Shown here: positions 43,331-53,917 of the stretch, in pieces
Position numbering within the stretch: the stretch's first letter is position 1
How the letters are laid out: every line of letters begins with the position of its first letter
NCBI GenBank assembly: GCA_023101885.1
Contig: JALPQD010000629.1
Span: forward strand, 933,078 to 997,077
DNA: 64,000 nt
Direction of reading: 5' to 3'
Source: Typhlomys cinereus
Taxonomy: Eukaryota > Chordata > Mammalia > Rodentia > Platacanthomyidae
Position numbers and translations under genes: made by a program
The notes under the pieces: model-generated
Told to the model about the DNA's origin: nothing
The model's input: only the letters and a program-made list of their open reading frames with translations
Database searches by the model: none

Positions 43331-44164
43331 CCCAGCTCCCCTCTAGAAACGGCTCCCCCAGCCCCGTGCGGCTCCCCCGCCCCCAACTTCCACTCTCATT
43401 TTCTAATTATTTCCCAATTCTGTTGTCTCTTTGTGGCTGGAGAGGAAAGGATTGAGCACGCATGGCCCGTGGCTTGATCTAGCCCTGTGGAACTTTGGGG
43501 AGCAGATGGCACAGACCAGAGAGTCGCTGGGGAGGCAGTTCAGGGGTGCTGACTCCCAGATCGGGGGTCCTGGTCCACAGCCAAGGTGAGTAACATTGAA
43601 TCCTACGAGACTCCACCCAGCCCCCTGTGTCGAGCAGGCCGCCGGGCGGAGCACCTGTCCCCGGTGCGAGCTTGGGAGGGACTCTGGACAAGGGACCTCA
43701 GCCTTACTCCACATCTTAGGCTGGTCCTGAGCTTCCTGCTCCACCTGTGGTCCGTCGGGTGGGCTTCAGCCCCCTACCCCAACTCCTCAGCAGCTGCCCG
43801 CAGGACTCAGCTTCCATCAGTGGTCAGTGATGACCACCCCCCCCCAGCCCACGGTCTTGTCTGCAGGACAACGTGGGTGCTTCCTCGACTCTAGATAAGT
43901 GGGTGCAGCTGGGCCCGGATCCCCTCCTTGTCGGCTAGATGGTCGACCTTGGAAGATGGAACCTGTTTTCCTAACCTCATCACCTGCCTCCTCACGTGGC
44001 TCCCCGGGAAAGCAGGGTCTGGCCAGGCCATCGATAAAGGTTCCTTCACGTGCCCCTGTCTCCGGGGCGGAGCGTTGAGAGGTGCCTTGTGAAGACGTGT
44101 GAGTGCAGCCTGCACCCTCTTTCTCTAATCCACTCTTCCCTACACGCTACCTTTCCTGGGTGTC

Positions 44165-44475
44165 GCAGTGGCTGTGATTAAAAAAGAAGCTCCGCCCAAG
44201 GGTTGATTCCCATGATTCAAGTGCATCATGGCGGGGAAGGCGAGGCGTCGGGACCCCGACCCAGCTGCTCACCTCATTCCACAGTCAGGAAGCAGAGCGC
44301 TTGAAGACACACGTTCAGCACTTGCTCCATTCTTTAGTCCCAGACCCCAAGCCCCGGGGGAATGGTGCCACCTTTAGGATAGGTCTGCCACATTAACGCC
44401 CCCAATCAAGATGCCCCTCGCTGGCATGTCTCTCCTGGGTCTAGCTGATGATTAACGTTGACCACACAACAAGGA
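44165..44475 (+). mobile_element. Medium-length interspersed repeat (type A)
   Basis: CGCAGTGGCTGTGATTAAAA, AAGTGCATCATGGCGGGGAA, GGCGAGGCGTCGGGACCCCG, CAGTCAGGAAGCAGAGCGC and GCTGATGATTAACGTTGACC follow the type A order. Confidence 0.6.
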
Positions 44476-44634
44476 GAATCCTGAGGTCAGGAAGCAAAGC
44501 AGACGCTCCTAAGGGGGAGGGGGCAGGTCTTAGGGTCAGACGACCAGAGCTTACCTCTTTCTAAGTGTCTACAAATCACTAGTGGTATTGCTTCTCTTGT
44601 TTCACTTGACTTTCTGTTTATTCAAGGATGTAGA

Positions 44635-44860
44635 ATTTTTTCACATGAATATGGGGATACACATGTGTATGCATGTTTACATGAGGCTCCATCACTAAGC
44701 GGGTGCACATATGCATAGAGGCTTGAGGTTGACACCAAGAATCATCCTTGGTCGCTCTTCTACCTTGCTCTTTGGAGTCTAAGCCTCTCATGAAACCCAC
44801 AACTGACCTTTAGGGTTTATCTGACTAATCTGGGGAACTCCTCATCTCTGTCTTCAACTA
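44635..44860 (-). mobile_element. B4-like SINE remnant, inverted
   Basis: GAGGCTTGAGGTTGACACCA, GAATCATCCTTGGTCGC and TCTTCTACCTTGCTC recur in inverted B4-like copies; the rest is decayed. Confidence 0.5.
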
Positions 44861-45084
44861 TGGGAGAAACTGCAGGACTGAGACTTAACGAAACCCACAG
44901 TTTTCTGAGACTAAGGTCTGCACGTCACCCTGGAGCACAAGCTTGTGAAGGAGAGACAGCTCCAGACCCTCTGGCCCATGATGCACTGGGATAATCCATC
45001 TCCCATCTGCTGGGAACCACAATGCCCCTCCTGTCCTCACACAACAAGATGTGTGGACATTCTCCCACGGCCCAGACTTCAGCA

Positions 45085-45200
45085 AGGGGGTTGGGAAGAT
45101 GAACCTCGGAAACCACAGAGCAAAGCAATAAGATAGGAGAACAATCCAGAATGATTCCCAGTGTTACTCTTGGCCACACAGGCATGTACACTCAAAAAAA
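45085..45200 (+). mobile_element. 3' fragment of tRNA-headed SINE
   Basis: AACCACAGAGCAAAGCAATAA, GAACAATCCAGAATGATTCCC and TTGGCCACACAGGCATG match the body of older copies; the head is not recognisable upstream. Confidence 0.6.
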
Positions 45201-45259
45201 ATTCTAAAAAGACTTCAGTCTGGCCGCTGCTTCTTGTATTTTCATACGTATGTGTATGG

Positions 45260-45597
45260 GGAATTGCATGTGTGCCCATGCTTTTTGCATGTGAGCATAC
45301 ACGTGTGCAGGTTCACATGTGTTCAGGTACATGTGAAGGTCTGAAGTTGATATCAGGAATCACCCTCAATCACTCTTCACTTTATTCTTTCGAGGCTGGG
45401 TTTCTAATCCAACCCAGAGCTCTGACTTGCCAGCTTACTCTGGGGATTCCCAGTCTCTGCCTTCCAAGGCTGGAATTATGGGCAGGCCACCACACCTGCC
45501 TGACATTTTATGTGGGATCTGATGGTCGTAATTCCAATCATTTTGCTGGCATGGAAAGTTCTTTTGCCATTGAGCCACCATCTTCCCGGCCACAGCA
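45260..45597 (-). mobile_element. B4-like composite SINE, inverted
   Basis: GAAGTTGATATCAGGAATCA, GATTCCCAGTCTCTGCCTTC, GGAATTATGGGCAGGCCACC and CCATTGAGCCACCATCTTCC occur in inverted order, preceded by a CATG/GTGT-rich tail. Confidence 0.7.
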
Positions 45598-45954
45598 TAG
45601 CTGTTTCTCAACAGAACATTTCAGTTTGGACAGTTCATGTGTCCCAGGCCCAACAGATCTCACCCCTGGATTATGTTATTTTTATAACCAGTACTGATAA
45701 CCAATTAATGCCAAAAGCGAGGATTCCATAGCACAGAAATAAAGGGAACCAAGTCATACAGAACACAAGACAGGTCAAACTTGTTCCCTGAGACCTCAGA
45801 TCAGCCAACAACTCAAGTCCCATCCCGAGCACTGGCCAGAGGTAACCAGACTGTTTGCTCCAGCAATGGAGCTACAGGCTTTTCTTGTTTGGAGCACGGT
45901 TAAAATTTGATGATTGAATATTAGTCACGGGCTATCTTTCAAAAAGACATTTTC

Positions 45955-46505
45955 CAAGGGGTTGGGGAAAGGGCTCTGTCAATAAAGAGCTTGCTGTAGA
46001 AGCATGAGAACCTGAGTTCTACTCCCCAGCACCCATGCAAAAAGTTAAGCAGGGCTGGAGAGACGGCCCAAGGGTTAAGCCTCTGCCTCGCAAGCAGAAG
46101 GTCCTGAGTTCGAGTCCCAGATCCTATATAAAAACTCCAGATGGAAATGGCGGCAGTTTGCACTTCTGGTTCTGAAAGGCGGAGCCTAGGAAATTCCAGT
46201 AAAGTAAAGAGGAGGTAGTACAATCCAGGGTGCTTCCCAACGTCACCCTTGGGCCTCGACAGGTACGTACAGTGCCCTCTGTTACACGCAGACATACATA
46301 CAGAAGTACATACATAAGAAACACATACAAACACGTATACAAAAAATAAACTTTTTTTTTAAAAGTTAGGCAGAGTGGCACACACCCCTAATCCCAGCCC
46401 CGTGAAGACAGATTCAAGAGGATCTCTGAGGCTTTCTGATAGACAGTTTAGCCAATAGGGGAGCCCCAGGCTCAATGAGTGACCCGGTCTCAAAAGCTAG
46501 AGGGT
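45955..46505 (+). mobile_element. B4-like SINE split by a tRNA-headed SINE
   Basis: Head part GGTTGGGGAAAGGGCTCTGT to CCCCAGCACCCATGC lies at 45955-46038. The body resumes at 46374 with AGTGGCACACACCCCTAATC and ends GACCCGGTCTCAAAAGC. The split point carries the 13-base duplication of the inserted element. Confidence 0.7.
46053..46360 (+). mobile_element. tRNA-headed composite SINE, older type, with target duplication
   Basis: GGCTGGAGAGACGGCCCAAG head, GTCCTGAGTTCGAGTCCCAG B box, TTCTGGTTCTGAAAGGCGGAG body, CGTCACCCTTGGGCCTCGAC, and an AAAAAATAAAC tail. AAAAGTTAAGCAG at 46040-46052 is matched by AAAAGTTAGGCAG at 46361-46373 (one mismatch). Confidence 0.8.
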
Positions 46506-46621
46506 AAAGGACAGGATGTAAGAGGAAGTGGTGGGAAGAGAAAAGGTGGCGTTATGGACATAAAATTTTGTTTATGTATGAAGAATTCTATGAAAAATGT
46601 TTATAAGATAAATAATAAGTA

Positions 46622-46626
<5 letters not shown>

Positions 46627-46700
<74 letters not shown>

Positions 46701-46708
46701 ACACACAC
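46627..46708. repeat. (CT)n followed by (CA)n
   Basis: A CT run of about 40 bases passes directly into CA repeats with one TACA interruption. Confidence 0.95.
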
Positions 46709-46857
46709 CAAAAAAACCAAGACGGTAAATGAGGAAGACACCTGATGTCAGCTTCTGACCTCTGCACATATATGTGCACACAGACAAGAACCCACACACA
46801 TCTACACACACGCACAATCATACACACACATCCACATCCACAAAAATATGTTTTCCG

Positions 46858-46995
46858 GCCAGGCATGGTGGGTATAACTGTAATTCCAGCACTTGGAGGC
46901 AGGCAGGAGGATCGGTCAAGTCCGGGGCTAGCCTGAGCTATAATGATCCCAAGACCAGCCTGGGGAACGTAGTGAGAGCCTGTCTCAAAAACCAA
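46858..46995 (+). mobile_element. B1 SINE
   Basis: GGCCAGGCATGGTGGGTATAA, CTGTAATTCCAGCACTTGG, GACCAGCCTGGGGAACG and CCTGTCTCAAAAACC: a nearly full B1 with good landmarks. Confidence 0.9.
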
Positions 46996-48059
46996 GCAAA
47001 CCGTAAAAAGACACCTTCCTCCCTGGGGCAGGACCCTGGCCCTTGGTGGGCAAACAGTAGTCAGCTCCAGGGACGAGCTGCCACATCACGGCGCATCTAA
47101 GCTGTGATCCGCACAGGGCCAAGAAGCCCGTGTCAGCAGAAGGACCAGGCACAGCATGGCGACGGATGCCAAGCTTCCTGTCACCCACGCCAGTGCCCAT
47201 TAGAGAGCTGCCAACTCCCGTGACGCAGTAACCTTGGAAGAAGTGGCCTTCGGGCTTCCCAGTGTTGATGTCTATGGACTTCTGTGGCCTGGATTGTGAC
47301 CACGGCAAAAGTGGGGTCTGCAGCAGCCAGAGGGAGATGATGAGGTACTTGCTGGGACTGTCGGGCACCTCGAAATGGGTGACTTTAGGCAGCAGGGGGT
47401 GGGGGGGCCTGGGGTTGGGAGAGGACTTCCCTGGGGTTGTCTTCAGCAGCGACCCCTCTACGCCCCCCACACCGTCCTGCTGTCATTCATGGATCCATCT
47501 GGAAGACGCTCGTGCAGTGTGATCTTGTCACCTGGAACCTGAGTCTAAACATTCTGCCTTCTGCCACGCTGGGAGGTTCCGGCCAGGCCATGTGCTTGTC
47601 TACTTTTGTCTCTCGCGGAAGTCCCCTCACTTTGACAGCAGCCACCTTGCCCACTGCGTGCTGGGCACAGAGCTGAGACCACACTGGACCCATCGTGGTG
47701 ACGGCTCAAGAGGAAGGTGCTGGAATTGTCTCCCTGGAGACATGGACAACCAGGGAGCTGCCTGATCAGTGACTTGCCCAGAACTGCCCTCAACCTCCCC
47801 CTAGCACATTCACTAGTGGGAAAATCCTGCTTCGTGTTTGGAACAACAGGAGCCAGAAATGTCACCACCTGCAGAAGCAGGTGTGGGGGTCTTGGCTGCC
47901 ACACCCAGGAAAGTAGGGGGTTTCTTACGGTCACTCATGGACCCATCTGCAAGCATGTGGTTAGGTCAAGCTGTGAGCAAGTGCAGAGAGAGAGAGAGAA
48001 GTCTAAGAGTCTAGAGAAAGAGCAAGTCTGTGTGTTTGCTGTTTGCATTAAAGAGATCG

Positions 48060-48130
48060 CTGACCCAGCACAACCCAGCACTCGGCAGGCTACAAGTTCA
48101 ACACCAGCCTGAGCTACATGATAAAAGCCG
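48060..48130 (+). mobile_element. B1 fragment
   Basis: ACCCAGCACTCGGCAGGC and AACACCAGCCTGAGCTACATG match the middle and right parts of B1. Confidence 0.6.
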
Positions 48131-48164
48131 GCTAATAATAAAGATAAACAAGTAAAGTGACATC

Positions 48165-48325
48165 TCAGAAAGCCATATGGGAATCTGTGCCCATGCCACA
48201 GCACACAAGTGGAGGTCAGAGGACAGTGTGTGAATCATTTAACCCTTTCCACCCTGTGCGCTCTGAGAGTTGAATTCGGGTCGTCAGAGTGGGCAGCAAA
48301 CTCCCTTAGCCACTGAGCCGGCTCA
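48165..48325 (-). mobile_element. B3-like SINE, inverted
   Basis: AAGTGGAGGTCAGAGGACAG, GAGAGTTGAATTCGGGTCG and TTAGCCACTGAGCCGGCTC are the inverted landmarks. Confidence 0.75.
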
Positions 48326-48392
48326 CCCGCTGCAGGGGCTGGATCTCAGTGTGCGTTTCCTAACACAGAGCAAAAATTAGAAATAGGTTTAA

Positions 48393-48991
48393 GGGCTGAG
48401 AGATGGTTCAAGGGATTAAGACTCTGCCTCATAAGCAGAAGGTCCTGAGTTCGGATCCCAGGTCCCACGTAAAAATACCAAGCAGAGGGGCTGGAGAGGT
48501 AGCTCAGGGGTTAAGCCTCTGCCTTGCAGACAGAAGGTCCTGAGTTCAGATCCTAGACGCCGGGCGGAAGCGGGGGTGGCCTGCGTTTCCGGTCCTGGTA
48601 GGGCAGAACCTGTGAATCCTGGGGCAGAGTAAACAAGGAGGAGGCCGTCCATGGTGGTTCCCAAATTCGTCCGTGGTTCTACACACACATACACGCACAC
48701 ACACACACACACACACATACACATACACGCGCACAATTGAATAAATAAAAAAAAAAAAACAAGCAGAAACAGCAGCAGCCTCCACTTCTGGCCCTGGTGG
48801 GCGGAGCCTAGGAAATCCCAGAGCAAAGCAAGAAGGAGGTAGAAGCCATCCAGGACATTCCCAAGGTTACCCTTGGGCCTCCACAGGGACACAGGAGCAC
48901 TGAAACACACACGTGCCCACATGTACACACACGCGCGCACACACATGCATGCGCGTGCAACCCTTATAAAATGAATTTTAAAAAATTTTAA
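48393..48991 (+). mobile_element. tRNA-headed SINE, older type, split by a young copy
   Basis: Head at 48393-48486 (GGCTGAGAGATGGTTCAAGG, GAGTTCGGATCCCAGGTCCC). The body resumes at 48760 with GCCTCCACTTCTGGCCCTGG, AAGAAGGAGGTAGAAGCC and a CA tail to 48991. Its own 12-base target duplication AAATAGGTTTAA is at 48381-48392 and 48992-49003. Confidence 0.85.
48487..48759 (+). mobile_element. tRNA-headed SINE, young subfamily, nested, with 8-bp target duplication
   Basis: GGGGCTGGAGAGGTAGCTCA head, GAGTTCAGATCCTAGACGCC, CGGTCCTGGTAGGGCAGAAC, GTCCATGGTGGTTCCC and GTCCGTGGTTCTACACAC body, CA tract, then an A-rich end (GAATAAATAAAAAA). CAAGCAGA flanks both sides (48479-48486 and 48760-48767). Confidence 0.85.
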
Positions 48992-49003
48992 AAATAGGTT
49001 TAA

Positions 49004-49256
49004 AAGGCTGGCGAGATGATTCAGGGGTTAAGACTCTGCCTCGAAAGCAGAAGGTCCTGAGTTCAGATCCCAGATCCCACATAGAAAGGCCAGGCAGAAA
49101 CCGCAGCAGCCTATACTTCTGGCCCTGGTAGGCAGAGTCTGGGCAACTCCAGAACAAAGCAAATAGGAGGTAGAAGTAATTCAGGGTGATTCCCGAAGGT
49201 ACCCTTGGACCTCCACAGGGACACACAGAGAGACACACATGAAAAATTTTTTAAAA
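49004..49256 (+). mobile_element. tRNA-headed SINE, older type, inserted at the same target site
   Basis: AAGGCTGGCGAGATGATTCA head, GAGTTCAGATCCCAGATCCC, TGGCCCTGGTAGGCAGAGTC and GGGTGATTCCCGAAGG body, A/T-rich end. The duplicated target motif is present on its left (48992-49003) and, with one change, on its right (GATAGATTTAA at 49257-49267). Confidence 0.85.
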
Positions 49257-49284
49257 GATAGATTTAAAAAATGAATCAGATTAT

Positions 49285-49395
49285 TGGATTCTAAGACTGG
49301 AAACACAGACCTGAGATCTTGCTTGAGAACTTGGGAGACGGAGGCAGGAAGGTCTTGGGCTAAGGCCTGCCTGGGCATTTAGTGAGATCCTGTCG
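49285..49395 (+). mobile_element. B1-like fragment
   Basis: GAGACGGAGGCAGGAAGGTC, AAGGCCTGCCTGGGC and GTGAGATCCTGTCGCAAG resemble a decayed B1 or B4 right part. Confidence 0.5.
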
Positions 49396-49574
49396 CAAGT
49401 CAAAATAACAGAAGGACTGTGGATACACCACAGTGACACCCGCCCAGCCTGTGGGAGACCTTCTGCCCAACCACTGACACTAAGTTAATGAATAAATGAA
49501 ACAAAAATGAAAATGAACCAGAGTACCAGGGCCTGGCAAATACAGATGTTCAAGACAAAAATTTTTTTTTGCAC

Positions 49575-49812
49575 GCATGCATGCATGCACTTGAGTGTGC
49601 ACGCCTGTGGAGATCCAAGGGTGATATTGGGAATCACCCCGATTGCTCTACTTCCTTATTGCTTTGCTTGGGGGTGTCCCAGGCTCTGCCTTCCAGGGCA
49701 GAAGTACAGGTCACCTCCATATCCACCCAGCATTTTTACTTGGGGATTCGAACTCAGGTCCTTTTGCTTGTGAGACAAAGGCTTCAACCTTGAGCCATCT
49801 CCCCAGCCCCAG
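49575..49812 (-). mobile_element. tRNA-headed composite SINE, older type, inverted
   Basis: GGGTGATATTGGGAATCACC, CTTCCTTATTGCTTTGCTTG, CAGGCTCTGCCTTCCAGGGC, GGGGATTCGAACTCAGGTCC and GAGCCATCTCCCCAGCCCC: full inverted element ending at its head. Confidence 0.85.
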
Positions 49813-51059
49813 CAATGAGGGTTTTGACAGCAGAAAACTACATTCAGGCTGATCTCAGAAGCTGCCCATCTCCTGCCTGCATTTTTACACGTGGACTAAG
49901 ATACCAAGGGCCTTGGGAAGTGGTGGGAAGGTGACCCGTCCAGGGTGACCAGGGCTGGGCTCCAGAAGGAAGACATACCCACAGTCGCCTTGCCTTGCTG
50001 GAAATAGTCATGACAGGAAGAACCCAAAACTCCGCGGAGACAAGCGTGAGTCAAAGTGCTCTCCTTGACCCAGTGGCCACGGGCAGAGGACTGCCCCCTC
50101 CCCTGGCCCTGCACCTTCCTTGTGGCTGCTCATAGATCCTGAGCCTCCTTCCTTGTCTGAGGACTGTGGCCCTTGCTCGTGGCAGATACACGTTGGAGAA
50201 GGCTTGTGGGGAGAGCCAACAAGTCAAGACACATCCGTCCTGTGGAGGGCTGCAAGAGAACGAGGGACGGGGTGGGATTGGCAGACTCTTCTGTCACTGT
50301 CCCTTCATCAGGCCCTTCCACTCCCTCCCGCCCTCTCGTCTGTCTACTTCTACAGACCACAGGGTTCCTTGTGGCTTGTCTACTCTTACGGGGGTTCAGG
50401 CCTCTGTGGCATACCAAGTTGCCCCTCTTTGGGTCCCCTCGCTGATAGGGGCGTTTCCCTTCACTTATCCAGCTGCATGTTCTTATCTCTCTTGAGTTCC
50501 TGGATAGTCTATGGGGACATGTTGGCGTGTCAGTCACTATGCAGGTCTGGTAAGGACAAGTCTCTGCAGTGAGTTATGGAACGTTTTCTGAATGGCAGGA
50601 AGTTAGGATTCAGATGAGGAAAGTGAGGCCCGGCAAGGGAAGAGCAGTCTTGGGACTAGATTTCTCTGTGTCTCCGAGGAGGAAGGACAGACACCCTAGG
50701 TCTCCAGCTGACTCAGGCTACCCTAGACTGCATGTCATTGTCCCCATACCCCAGGGAGCAGACTCCCTTCCACAGAAGGGGCAGACTGAGGTGCCTGACC
50801 AAGCCTGACGGATGGAGACCAAGGACTCTCCAGCCCCTTGGGCTGCTAAGCTCACCGCGATCGCGGGTTGGGCTCTGTGACATCTTAGCTGTTTCTTCAG
50901 GTGAGACGCTCGGGTCACCAAACGCACCCCAGGCCAGCAATCTCGAGCCCCCGGCTCCTGGGCCCACCTGCAGCCGCAGAAGGGGCAGAGGTGCCCCAAA
51001 GTGAGGCACCCCTCATTGACCCCCGACACGGGGCTTCCCGCCACCTTCATCTGCCATTA

Positions 51060-51560
51060 TCCCAGAAACCCCTGCAGCTCTGCTGCCCCCTCTGGCCCCC
51101 GACTGTCACGGATTATCCCCGGGACCCTGGGGGACACGGCAGGGGACATCTGGATTCCATTATGGGGCCTGGCTGGGGGTCGGGGGCGGGGACGCTAAGT
51201 CAGTAGAGCAAGTCACCTAAATAAGTTTCAGGCTGTGCCGCAGCCCTGGTGCGGGTGGGTGAGGGGCCGAGGGCCACGGATCCGGGCAGAGGCAGGAAGG
51301 TGGATAGGGCGACCACGGGGTCTTCCTGAGCCGCTGGGCCAGGCAGGCCAGGGCAGGATTAGGGAATTAGTTCAGGAGACTGTGCCGGGGCAGGGGCTGG
51401 AGAAGGCGGCCTCGGGCCATGGCCCGACCAGACTCAGCCTCCACCTCCCTGGGGACACGGGGACCGGGAGTGAGTGGGAATATGGTTTAGTTTAGGGGCC
51501 CACCCCTCAGAACAGGAAAAATCAAATTCAGCTCAACATTCCAGGCCGGTCACACAAGCC
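51060..51560. promoter_or_regulatory. Candidate conserved block downstream of PAX7
   Basis: Repeat-free GC-rich sequence with AT-rich words at GGATTCCATTATGGGGCC, CAAGTCACCTAAATAAGTTTC, GGATTAGGGAATTAGTTC and GAAAAATCAAATTCAGCTC. Low repeat content over 2.5 kb (49860-52340) is unusual for this region. Weak evidence. Confidence 0.25.
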
Positions 51561-52353
51561 AGGTGAAGGCCCCAGACCTGGGTGCCCAGGAAGGTGGGCG
51601 ATGTTCGTTCAGGACGCTGGGGTCCTGGCTGAGGGCGTGTCTCAGGGGACGTCACCGTATTCAGGCTCCGGCAGGCTCTGTTCTGGGCCGGAGGTTGGGA
51701 GGTCAGGAAAGGAAGCCCACCACGGTCCACCCGGGCTCTGGACACCAAGCAAGGGGAGGTGGGCGGCGGGGCAGCCGCTGGCTTAGACCAGCCTTAAGTC
51801 AAACTTCCCGGGCCCCGAGAATATCAAAGGCAGGCACACAGTGTGCCATGGGCGTGGCGAGCAGCCCCATGGGAGATGGAGAAGGACATGGTAGAGAGGG
51901 ACCCCTGGAGAACAGAAGGGGGGCGCTGAGGTGCAGACTGGGGAGAGGAAGAAGACGCATTCCTGGTTGGGGTACCCGAGAGCAGCAGCCTTGGGAAGGT
52001 GGGGCTTCGTGCACTGGCTGGGCACGGGCAGGGCGGAGTGAGGGCAGAAGGGACGGGGAGGCGAAAGACGGCAAAGGGCTGAACCGTTCCTCAGACTCGT
52101 CCCAGATTCAGTGGGAGCCATCGCAGGCGCCTAGGGACAGCTGACATGGCCAGAGATGGGTTGCCAGAAGATGTTCGGGACGACCCTCATCGGTGGCGAG
52201 GGACAAGCGGAGGAACAGAGAGTGGCGGGCAGCACTGGCCTGACCCTGAGGGACGGATGTGTGGAGAAGGGAAGGAAGTGAGATGGTGATGCTCAGCATG
52301 ATACGGACGGCACATGCCGGAAGCTTCCAAGGCCTCAACCTTGTTTGCAGAGT

Positions 52354-52369
52354 GTGTGTGCGTGCGTGC

Positions 52370-52411
<42 letters not shown>

Positions 52412-52425
52412 GCGTGTGCGCGTGC
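52354..52425. repeat. (GT)n microsatellite with GC interruptions
   Basis: GTGCGTGCGTGC lead, GT core, then GTGCGTGTGCG. Confidence 0.95.
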
Positions 52426-52549
52426 AGGCAGTGCATGGGCATGGGCAGTGTGTGTGTGCACAGTATATGAATGTGTGCTCATGCACACTCATGAAGAAGC
52501 CAGAGGTCACCATCATCTTCCTCTATTGCTTTTCGCCTGTTTTTTGTTT

Positions 52550-52735
52550 TTTTTGTTTTTTGTTTTTTAAGCCAGGGTTTCCCTCTGGCCTGGGACTCCA
52601 AGTGAGGTCAGGCTGGCTGACCACTGAGCCCCAGGGAGCCTTTTGGCTTTTTGTGGGTTCTTGAGAGGGGAGTCAAGTCCTCCTGCTTGCCCAGCAAAAC
52701 TTCGCTGACTGCACCATCTCTCAGCCCCCAGCCTG
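52550..52735 (-). mobile_element. B4-like SINE remnant, inverted
   Basis: TTTTTAAGCCAGGGTTTCCC, GGCCTGGGACTCCAAGTGAG and CATCTCTCAGCCCCCAG give a decayed inverted B4 order. Confidence 0.5.
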
Positions 52736-52860
52736 GTCTGAGTATGATCAACACAGGGAGAGACACGGCTGTGTCCATGTAAAAATCAGACGCACTGAGG
52801 GACAAGGGGCATTGCTAGAAGGTTAAGGCTGAGACGTTGCCTTTTTAAAAAATGCATTGA

Positions 52861-52963
52861 GGGGCCGGAGAGATGGCTCAGGGGTTGTGACTCTGTCTTA
52901 CAAGCAGAAGGTTCTGAGTTCGGATCCCAGGTCCCACATTAAAAAAAAAATAAAAATAAAATA
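52861..52963 (+). mobile_element. Head-only copy of the tRNA-headed SINE, with 14-bp target duplication
   Basis: GGGGCCGGAGAGATGGCTCA through GAGTTCGGATCCCAGGTCCC is the tRNA-like head, followed directly by an A-rich tail (AAAATAAAATAA) with no body. AAAAAATGCATTGA flanks both sides (52847-52860 and 52964-52977). The short copy therefore retroposed as such. Confidence 0.85.
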
Positions 52964-53084
52964 AAAAAATGCATTGAGTGGAGAGAAAGAGAGAGAGAGA
53001 TTCCACAGTGTGCAGGGGGGGGAGGATAGAGGACAATGTTCATAGGTAAGTTGTCCTCAGACCTCCACCCCATACCATGGTATG

Positions 53085-53135
53085 TATGTTCTCTCTCTCT
53101 CTCTTACTCTCTCACTTTCTCAATAAATAAATAAA
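53085..53135. repeat. (CT)n and AATAAA-type tract
   Basis: CTCTCTCTCTCTCTTACTCTC is followed by AATAAATAAATAAAAAG; probably an eroded element end. Confidence 0.7.
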
Positions 53136-53224
53136 AAGAAATAAGGAGGCTCTAATTAATCATTTAACCATGAATGGCTTGTGAGTTTTGTTTGTTAGTG
53201 GGGTTTGTTTGTTTGTGATCATCT

Positions 53225-53335
53225 TGAGGCATAGCCTGGAACTCGCTATGTAGACCAGGCTAGCCCAAGCTCAGTGATCTTCTGTCTTGGCCTCCCCAGT
53301 GTTGGGACCAAAGACATGATCTGCAACAGCTGAGT
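53225..53335 (-). mobile_element. B1 SINE, inverted
   Basis: GGAACTCGCTATGTAGACCAG, GCTAGCCCAAGCTCAGTGAT and CTTGGCCTCCCCAGTGTTGG are inverted B1 landmarks. Confidence 0.8.
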
Positions 53336-53862
53336 GGGGAAAAAGCATCCTAAGGCATGCAGTCTCTCAAAAACAAACTACACGCTGAACTCGTGACCTA
53401 CTGTGTCTATGCTATCTAGGACCACACTGTAATGTTAACAGAGTCAAAGCGGCTTTGGAATTGTAGAGACCCCAGCTTTCAACCAGACTCTTCCCTCTCC
53501 TTGGCTGGGTGACCTCAGACGAATGATCTCTCGGAGTCCACGTTTCCTTATCTACATAATGCCAATGAGCTTGGCCTTGCCTGAAGGAATAAGGGAAAAA
53601 GTACTTAGGCCCAAGGCTGGTACACAGTAGGTAATCAGTACATAGGCATTAGGTCAGAACCTGGGAGACTGACCAGGGGACCCGGTGGCACTGTGGGGAC
53701 CACAGTCACAGCTGAGTTCTGTGGGAGCCCTGTGGTGTCAGTTCACACTCCCAAGGCAGGTGTGTGCACATTCAGGTATGCACCTCCAGGAGTGTGTGTG
53801 CTGTGCACCTTCAGGATTGTGTACCTTCAAGAATTGTGTCTTTGGGAAGCATGTGCCTTCAG

Positions 53863-53864
<2 letters not shown>

Positions 53865-53916
<52 letters not shown>
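53865..53916. repeat. (GT)n microsatellite
   Basis: About 26 perfect GT units within a region of related words (TTCAGGAGTGTGTG, CTTCAGAAGTGTG) spaced by 25-30 bases, suggesting a small decayed tandem around it. Confidence 0.95.
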
Positions 53917-53917
<1 letters not shown>

